Below are positions 63,941 through 64,000 of a DNA stretch of 64,000 bases, piece after piece. A model generated the notes under the pieces. The model was not told where the DNA came from. It worked only from the letters and a program-made list of their open reading frames with translations, and made no database searches. A program made the position numbers and the translations under genes. Source of the stretch: Gordionus sp. m RMFG-2023 (lineage: Eukaryota > Nematomorpha > Gordioida > Chordodea > Parachordodidae); NCBI RefSeq assembly GCF_954871325.1, contig NC_088777.1, positions 22,669,366 to 22,733,365 on the forward strand, read 5' to 3'. Each line of letters opens with the position of its first letter. Position 1 is the stretch's first letter.

Positions 63941-64000
63941 CAGTGGCCCCTACACTTTCTGAGCGAATGAAGCAGAATACTCCCCTGAAAAGTACCCCCC
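63941..64000. mobile_element. Start of a further hAT-like element (cut by window edge)
   Basis: CAGTGGCCCCTACACTTTC is a hAT-style terminus and sits exactly where homology to hAT-3 stops. The rest lies outside the window. Confidence 0.4.

Overview
The window is very AT-rich eukaryotic DNA, almost certainly from an animal. Three host genes are recognisable and everything else is transposon-derived or featureless AT-rich sequence. The host genes are: the 5' part of a CWC15 spliceosome-factor gene (minus strand, 1543-1948, cut by the window edge); a complete gene for ARP1/centractin, the actin-like filament of dynactin (plus strand, 13271-41853); and the catalytic part of a METTL24/FkbM-like methyltransferase gene (minus strand, 42155-42881). 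ARP1 plus a METTL24-type gene points to Metazoa. Introns of 37-46 nt beside introns of up to 17 kb are seen in some derived parasitic or compact-gene lineages (myxozoans, flatworms), but the sequence alone does not settle the taxon.

Layout. 1-1950: CWC15 with a decayed hAT transposase in what should be its third intron. 1950-13152: a mosaic of transposons upstream of ARP1, consisting of an old hAT transposase split by a Ty3/gypsy fossil (3470-9653). That fossil carries a 419-bp hAT MITE and an 1,830-bp non-autonomous Helitron. Two further non-autonomous DNA transposons follow, the last ending 118 bp before the ARP1 start codon. 13271-41853: ARP1, 12 exons, 1,125 coding bases (374 residues) in 28.6 kb. 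Its first five introns are 37-42 nt. Intron 6 (6.6 kb) holds piggyBac and MITE remnants. Intron 8 (17.2 kb) holds a hAT element with a tRNA-headed RTE LINE inside it, a large foldback element with two nested hATs, and a reverse-oriented gypsy fossil. Introns 9 and 10 were enlarged by three copies of one MITE family.

41854-64000: after the convergent methyltransferase gene, no further host gene is recognised. This part holds a hAT with an internal inverted duplication (44715-47858), several MITEs, a minisatellite, an LTR element without recognisable pol, two gypsy fossils in opposite orientation, and a second copy of the 44.7-kb hAT family at the right edge.

The most interesting points are the retroposed unit that starts with a Pol III tRNA-like head and continues into RTE reverse transcriptase (24278-25984, 15-bp target duplication); two unrelated hATs that used the same octamer target, leaving three copies of GTAAATAG; foldback arms built from ~115-bp units each carrying a 12-bp palindrome; and the insertion layers, which can be read from intact target duplications and from one empty paralogous site. 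All LTR elements here are fossils.
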